Of a DNA stretch of 10,231 nt, positions 6,824 through 10,231 are shown piece by piece. This DNA is from an uncultured Bacteroidales bacterium (GTDB taxonomy: Bacteria; Bacteroidota; Bacteroidia; Bacteroidales; UBA932): NCBI GenBank assembly GCA_934702165.1, contig CAKUYG010000066.1, positions 1 to 10,231 of the forward strand, read 5' to 3'. Position 1 is the first letter of the stretch, and every line of letters starts with the position of its first letter. The position numbers and the translations under genes were made by a program. The notes under the pieces were generated by a model. The model did not search any database and was not told the DNA's origin. It saw nothing but the letters and a program-made list of their open reading frames with translations.

Positions 6824-8820
6824 TCGGCGTAGCTGAGCTCGTCCAGCAGTCTGCCGGCTCCGCACACCTTGTCCACGATGAATAGCAGGTAGCGGATGTC
6901 AAGACAGATGTTGCGGCAGAACTCCGGATCGAAGGCGACATCACTCATCGTCCCTTCCCAGACACGGTCGAAGTTGATCCCGATAAGGTTGCCGTCCGCG
7001 TTGATGACCGGACTTCCGGAGTTGCCTCCGGTGGTGTGGTTGGTCGCTATGAAGCAGACGGGAGTCTCGTTGTAGAGTCCGGTGGCGTACAGGTTGCGCA
7101 GGCTCTGCGGGATGTTATAGTCGAATATGTCCGGATTGTCCTTCTCCATGATTCCGCTCAGGGTCGATACGGCCTTGTAGCGGATGCCGTCGGCAGGCTC
7201 ATATCCGTCCACTTTCCCGTATGCTACGCGCAGTGTCAGGTTGGCGTCCGGGTAGAATGCCTTTTCCGGGCTGAATTCCATCTGTCCCTGCATGTAGTTC
7301 TTGTACTCACGTGTGATCTCCCCGTTGATGGCGGTGTACTTCTTTAGAAGCACGTCGTTGTAATGCTCTGTGAAAGCCTTCCTGAATGCATAGGCTTCGG
7401 AGACGGCGACTCCTGTGGTGTCTCCCGTGGCCAGAGGACCGCTGAACAGGCTGTCCGCCCAGTTGCGTATGCTGCCGAAACGTTCCATGCTGCAGAAATA
7501 GTAATCCGGTTTGAACTTGTCCGGGACGTTGTCCCTGTAGTCCTCCATCACGGCAATGAAACTCTCCTTGTCCACCGGCAGATACCAGTCCTTGTAGAAA
7601 GCTTCGGCAACCGTGCCCCTTGTGTCCGGCGCGGCTTTGACAAGGGAGGACGCGAACTGCGGGAGTTCTGCCGTGAGGGCTGATTCCAGAGTGTATTCTC
7701 GGGCGAAATTCCATGGTTCCAGTTCTTTGTAAAGGGAGTCGAGCCTGTCGAGGACGCCCTCATGGGCAGTTCCCTCCGCCCATGTGCGGAAACTAGCCTC
7801 GTATGCTTTTTTCGTGTCCACGGTGTGCATCTTGCGGATGCCTTTCATCTCGCCCTGCCATTTCTTCCAGGCGTTGGACACGCTCGCGTTCTTGGCGGAG
7901 TAGCGTATCCGAATGTCCTGGCTTGCTCCCATGTACTTTCTCTGGATGTCCAGCCGTTTTGTCCGCAGCGCTATCTTGGCCGGATCCGAGACTTCGGAGA
8001 TGTAGCGGACTGCGTCGGAGGTGATGTATTCCCTGGTGCTGCCCGGAAATCCGTATATGAAGGTGAAGTCGCCTTCCTTTATCCCGGCCCTTGATATCTT
8101 GAAGTATTTCTTCGGGCGGTATGGCACGTTGTCCTCGCTGTATGCGGCAGGTTCGTTGTCCTTGCCGGCGTAGATGCGAAAGATCGAGAAATCCCCCGTG
8201 TGCCGTGGCCACATCCAGTTGTCGGTGTCCCCTCCGAACTTTCCGATGGATGAAGGCGGGGCCCCGACAAGCCTGATGTCCGTGAATTCACGGTAGACGA
8301 AGAGGTAGAAGCGGTTGCCATAGTAGAACTCTTCCACCTCGGCTTTCGCTCCCTTTTTGCCTTCCACGGCTTTGCGGACAAGCTCCTCCTCGACTTTCTT
8401 CCTGTCGTCCGCGCTGAGGATCTCGGCGGTGACATCCTCCATGTAGTCAAGGAACTTCACGCTGAGCCCGGGGTTCGGCAGCTCATCTTTGCGCTCCAGC
8501 GCCCAGAACCCGTCTTTGAGGTAGTCGTGCTCCACGGAACTGTGTTTCTGGATGTAGCTGTATCCGCAGTGGTGGTTGGTGAACAGTAGCCCTTCCGGGG
8601 AGACCAGCTCGCCTGTGCAGCCGCCACCGAACAGCATTACGGCATCCTTGAGGGATTCGCGGTTGATGCTGTAGATGTCTTCCGCCGTAAGCTTGAAGCC
8701 CTTGGCGTGCATGTCATCGATTCGCTGGGATATGAGGGCGGGAAGCCACATCCCCTCGTCTGCCAGGACCGGTGCGGCGGCGAGCAGCAGCGCTGCTGCG
8801 ATGGAGGTCAGTTTTCTCAT
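6820..8820 (-). CDS. dpp11: S46-family dipeptidyl-peptidase, DPP11 type (Asp/Glu-preferring)
   Basis: This 666-residue exported serine exopeptidase should release dipeptides from the N-terminus of peptides in the periplasm. A signal peptide (1-20, cleavage after VLA) precedes the family's typical mature start DEGMWLP. The chymotrypsin-like triad is His84 in TNHHCGYSY, Asp210 in RHTGDFSIFR and Ser601 in TGGNSGSPV. In Porphyromonas gingivalis DPP11 the catalytic Ser655 is followed 18 residues later by Arg673, which selects Asp or Glu at P1; DPP7-type enzymes have Gly there. Here Ser601 plus 18 is Arg619 (INFDRVWEG), so an acidic preference is inferred from family knowledge. An S46 helical insert lies between Asp210 and Ser601. 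The protein is somewhat shorter than the roughly 710-720 residues of the P. gingivalis enzymes. The start lies one base after the pdxA stop, pointing to translational coupling. Its stop codon shares bases with the HTCS stop. Confidence 0.93.
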   Translation of the reverse strand: MRKLTSIAAALLLAAAPVLADEGMWLPALISQRIDDMHAKGFKLTAEDIYSINRESLKDAVMLFGGGCTGELVSPEGLLFTNHHCGYSYIQKHSSVEHDYLKDGFWALERKDELPNPGLSVKFLDYMEDVTAEILSADDRKKVEEELVRKAVEGKKGAKAEVEEFYYGNRFYLFVYREFTDIRLVGAPPSSIGKFGGDTDNWMWPRHTGDFSIFRIYAGKDNEPAAYSEDNVPYRPKKYFKISRAGIKEGDFTFIYGFPGSTREYITSDAVRYISEVSDPAKIALRTKRLDIQRKYMGASQDIRIRYSAKNASVSNAWKKWQGEMKGIRKMHTVDTKKAYEASFRTWAEGTAHEGVLDRLDSLYKELEPWNFAREYTLESALTAELPQFASSLVKAAPDTRGTVAEAFYKDWYLPVDKESFIAVMEDYRDNVPDKFKPDYYFCSMERFGSIRNWADSLFSGPLATGDTTGVAVSEAYAFRKAFTEHYNDVLLKKYTAINGEITREYKNYMQGQMEFSPEKAFYPDANLTLRVAYGKVDGYEPADGIRYKAVSTLSGIMEKDNPDIFDYNIPQSLRNLYATGLYNETPVCFIATNHTTGGNSGSPVINADGNLIGINFDRVWEGTMSDVAFDPEFCRNICLDIRYLLFIVDKVCGAGRLLDELSYAD

Positions 8821-8821
8821 G

Positions 8822-9913
8822 CTACGCTATCTGTGGTTTTCCCGGGCGCTCACGCCTTTCATTTTCTTCTATCTTTCTTTCCGGCATCTTGTTTTTCTGG
8901 AGTTCCTCCCATTCGAGGCGGTTGCGGAAGATGTCGATTGCCGTGAAGATGGCGGCCCGCATGGAGCGCGGGTCGGCCTCATCGCGTCCTGCCATTTCGA
9001 ATGCAGTGCCGTGGTCAGGTGAGGTGCGGACGACAGGCAGTCCTGCCGTGAAATTCACCCCGTCCTCGAAAGAGAGGGCCTTGAACGGTGCGAGTCCCTG
9101 GTCGTGGTACATAGCCAGGGTCGCGTCGAAGTTCTCGTAGTGGCTGAGGCCGAAATACCCGTCAGGTGAGAACGGGCCGAAAGCCAGTATTCCCTCTTCC
9201 GTGGCTTTGCGGATGGCCGGGATGATTATGTCCTGTTCTTCCGTGCCGAGAAGCCCGCCATCACCGCTGTGCGGGTTGAGGCTCAGCACCGCGATGCGCG
9301 GCTGGTCAATGACGAAATCCTGCTTGAGCGACTGGTTGAGCAGGCGCAGCTTGCTGAGAATCTTTTCCTCTGTGATCTGTGACGGGACGTCCTTGAGGGG
9401 GATGTGCCCGGTGACTACTCCGAGCTTGAGCCTGTGGCTGACCATGAACATGGCCACATCCTTGACTCCGAAGGCATGCTGGATGTATTCGGTATGTCCC
9501 GGGAAGCCGAAACCCTCGTTGGACATGGCTTTCTTGTTGATCGGCCCCGTGACAAGTACATCAATCTTGCCGTCCTTCAATTCTTTGATAGCAGTCTGAA
9601 GAGAGAGGATTGCGCCTTTTGCCGATTCTGCCGTGGCCTGCCCCGGTTCGGCATAAGTGCTGTCAGGCAGGCAGTTGACTATGTTGATGCGTTTCGGGTG
9701 CGCCTCATCGGCGCTTCCGATGGCGTTGGTGTCCATCTGCTCTATCTCAGGGATTGATTTGCGGTAGAAACCGAAAAGTTTCGATGATCCGTAGATCACT
9801 GGGGTGAACTGCTCAAGTATCCTCGGATCTGCGAGTGCCTTGATGATGACTTCATATCCGATGCCGTTGGAATCACCCTGGGTGATACCCACAACTATTT
9901 TGTCGTTCTGCAT
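8822..9913 (-). CDS. pdxA: 4-hydroxythreonine-4-phosphate dehydrogenase PdxA
   Basis: PdxA oxidises 4-phosphohydroxy-L-threonine with NAD to a product that decarboxylates to 3-amino-2-oxopropyl phosphate, which PdxJ uses in the DXP-dependent route to pyridoxal 5'-phosphate. It is a cytoplasmic, metal-dependent dimer. The 363-residue protein begins with IVVGITQGDSNGIGYEV, the usual family N-terminus. The metal-binding histidines are His170 (VTGHIPL), His215 (NPHSGDGG) and His270 (MYHDQGLAPFK), matching E. coli His166, His211 and His266 at a constant offset of four. His140 and Thr141 in PGHTEY match the substrate-binding pair. VTGPINK (121-127) is also typical. It is about 34 residues longer than the 329-residue E. 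coli enzyme, partly because of a charged C-terminal tail (about 338-363). The start is 3 bases after the rnhA stop and the stop is 1 base before the peptidase start, so all three are probably one operon. No pdxJ is in the window. Confidence 0.97.
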   Translation of the reverse strand: MQNDKIVVGITQGDSNGIGYEVIIKALADPRILEQFTPVIYGSSKLFGFYRKSIPEIEQMDTNAIGSADEAHPKRINIVNCLPDSTYAEPGQATAESAKGAILSLQTAIKELKDGKIDVLVTGPINKKAMSNEGFGFPGHTEYIQHAFGVKDVAMFMVSHRLKLGVVTGHIPLKDVPSQITEEKILSKLRLLNQSLKQDFVIDQPRIAVLSLNPHSGDGGLLGTEEQDIIIPAIRKATEEGILAFGPFSPDGYFGLSHYENFDATLAMYHDQGLAPFKALSFEDGVNFTAGLPVVRTSPDHGTAFEMAGRDEADPRSMRAAIFTAIDIFRNRLEWEELQKNKMPERKIEENERRERPGKPQIA

Positions 9914-9916
9914 ATA

Positions 9917-10231
9917 TTATTGTGTCTTTGATTCTTCATATCCGCTGTCTTCCGGAAGACCGGGCATTGAATACGCTGCCACGGCCAGCCTGTCGCAGCG
10001 CTCGTTTTCCGGATGTCCTGCGTGTCCTTTTATCCAATTGAAATTCAACTTGAAATGTCCTGCGAGCTCATCGAAACGTGCCCACAGATCCTGGTTCTTT
10101 TTCCGCTTCCAGCCCAGGGTTATGGTGTTGACCACGTATGTGGAGTCACTGAAAACATTGACCTCTGCTCCCTCCCAGCGTATCGCTTCGAGCCCCTTGA
10201 TTACGGCGAGCAGCTCCATGCGGTTGTTGGT
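9917..10231 (-). CDS. rnhA: Ribonuclease HI, C-terminal part (5' end outside window)
   Basis: These are the last 104 codons of a type 1 ribonuclease H, which cuts the RNA strand of RNA/DNA hybrids such as R-loops and replication primers. The frame is open to the window edge and reads TNNRMELLAVIKGLEAI, so the ATG at 10219 is an internal Met and not the start. Catalytic residues visible are the Glu of RMELLA (E. coli Glu48), the Asp of FSDSTYVV (Asp70), the His of KGHAGHPENE (His124) and the Asp of ERCDRLA (Asp134). The first catalytic Asp (Asp10) and the first beta strands are off-window. WIKGHAGHPENERCD is a near-perfect RNase HI signature. A short acidic tail follows. The family is certain; whether extra N-terminal domains exist cannot be seen. 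It heads the visible part of the minus-strand cluster, 3 bases before pdxA. Confidence 0.96.
   Translation of the reverse strand, partial: TNNRMELLAVIKGLEAIRWEGAEVNVFSDSTYVVNTITLGWKRKKNQDLWARFDELAGHFKLNFNWIKGHAGHPENERCDRLAVAAYSMPGLPEDSGYEESKTQ

Noticed and set aside
6824..6880. Possible terminator for the HTCS gene just after its stop codon
   Set aside because: Short palindromes such as GAGCTC and CCGG occur, but there is no stable stem followed by a T-tract on either strand, and the region codes for the peptidase C-terminus.
9917..10219. Starting RNase HI at the ATG at 10219
   Set aside because: This Met is the one in the conserved NNRMELLA motif around catalytic Glu48; starting there would remove the first catalytic Asp and the first beta strands. 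The frame continues to the window end.

Overview
The window comes from a Bacteroidota genome, most likely order Bacteroidales. It carries a SusC/SusD outer-membrane uptake pair, a hybrid two-component system regulator and an S46 dipeptidyl-peptidase, and there are no Shine-Dalgarno-like sequences before the starts. Coding DNA is fairly GC-rich, which fits a Rikenellaceae- or Cryptobacteroides-like lineage better than low-GC Bacteroides; the genus is a guess. Five genes are seen, two cut by the window ends, and almost every base is coding. I see no tRNA, rRNA, CRISPR array, insertion sequence or phage gene.

Plus strand, 1-2806: the 3' end of a SusC-type TonB-dependent receptor, then after 17 bases a complete SusD-type surface lipoprotein, closed by a clear intrinsic terminator at 2772-2806. 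Together they form an importer in which SusD binds the ligand over the SusC barrel.

Plus strand, 2888-6823: a large hybrid two-component system (HTCS) sensor-regulator. It joins a periplasmic 14-blade propeller, a Y_Y_Y domain, one membrane helix, a histidine kinase, a receiver and an AraC-type DNA-binding domain. Its position directly after the SusC/SusD pair makes it the likely regulator of that pair. The 134-base gap before it holds the terminator and an 8-bp inverted repeat of unknown role. No glycoside hydrolase, polysaccharide lyase or sulfatase lies in the window, so the ligand cannot be named.

Minus strand, 10231-6820: rnhA (cut at its 5' end), pdxA and an S46 dipeptidyl-peptidase of DPP11 type, separated by only 3 and 1 bases and probably co-transcribed. 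They cover RNA/DNA hybrid removal, pyridoxal phosphate synthesis and exported peptide breakdown. This cluster converges on the HTCS gene, and the two stop codons share the palindrome CTAG at 6820-6823, leaving no room for a terminator between them.

Overall this is an ordinary Bacteroidales nutrient-uptake locus beside a housekeeping cluster. I found no new system. The points most worth checking are the shared stop codons, the Arg619 specificity marker in the peptidase, the inverted repeat before the HTCS gene and the unknown ligand of the importer.
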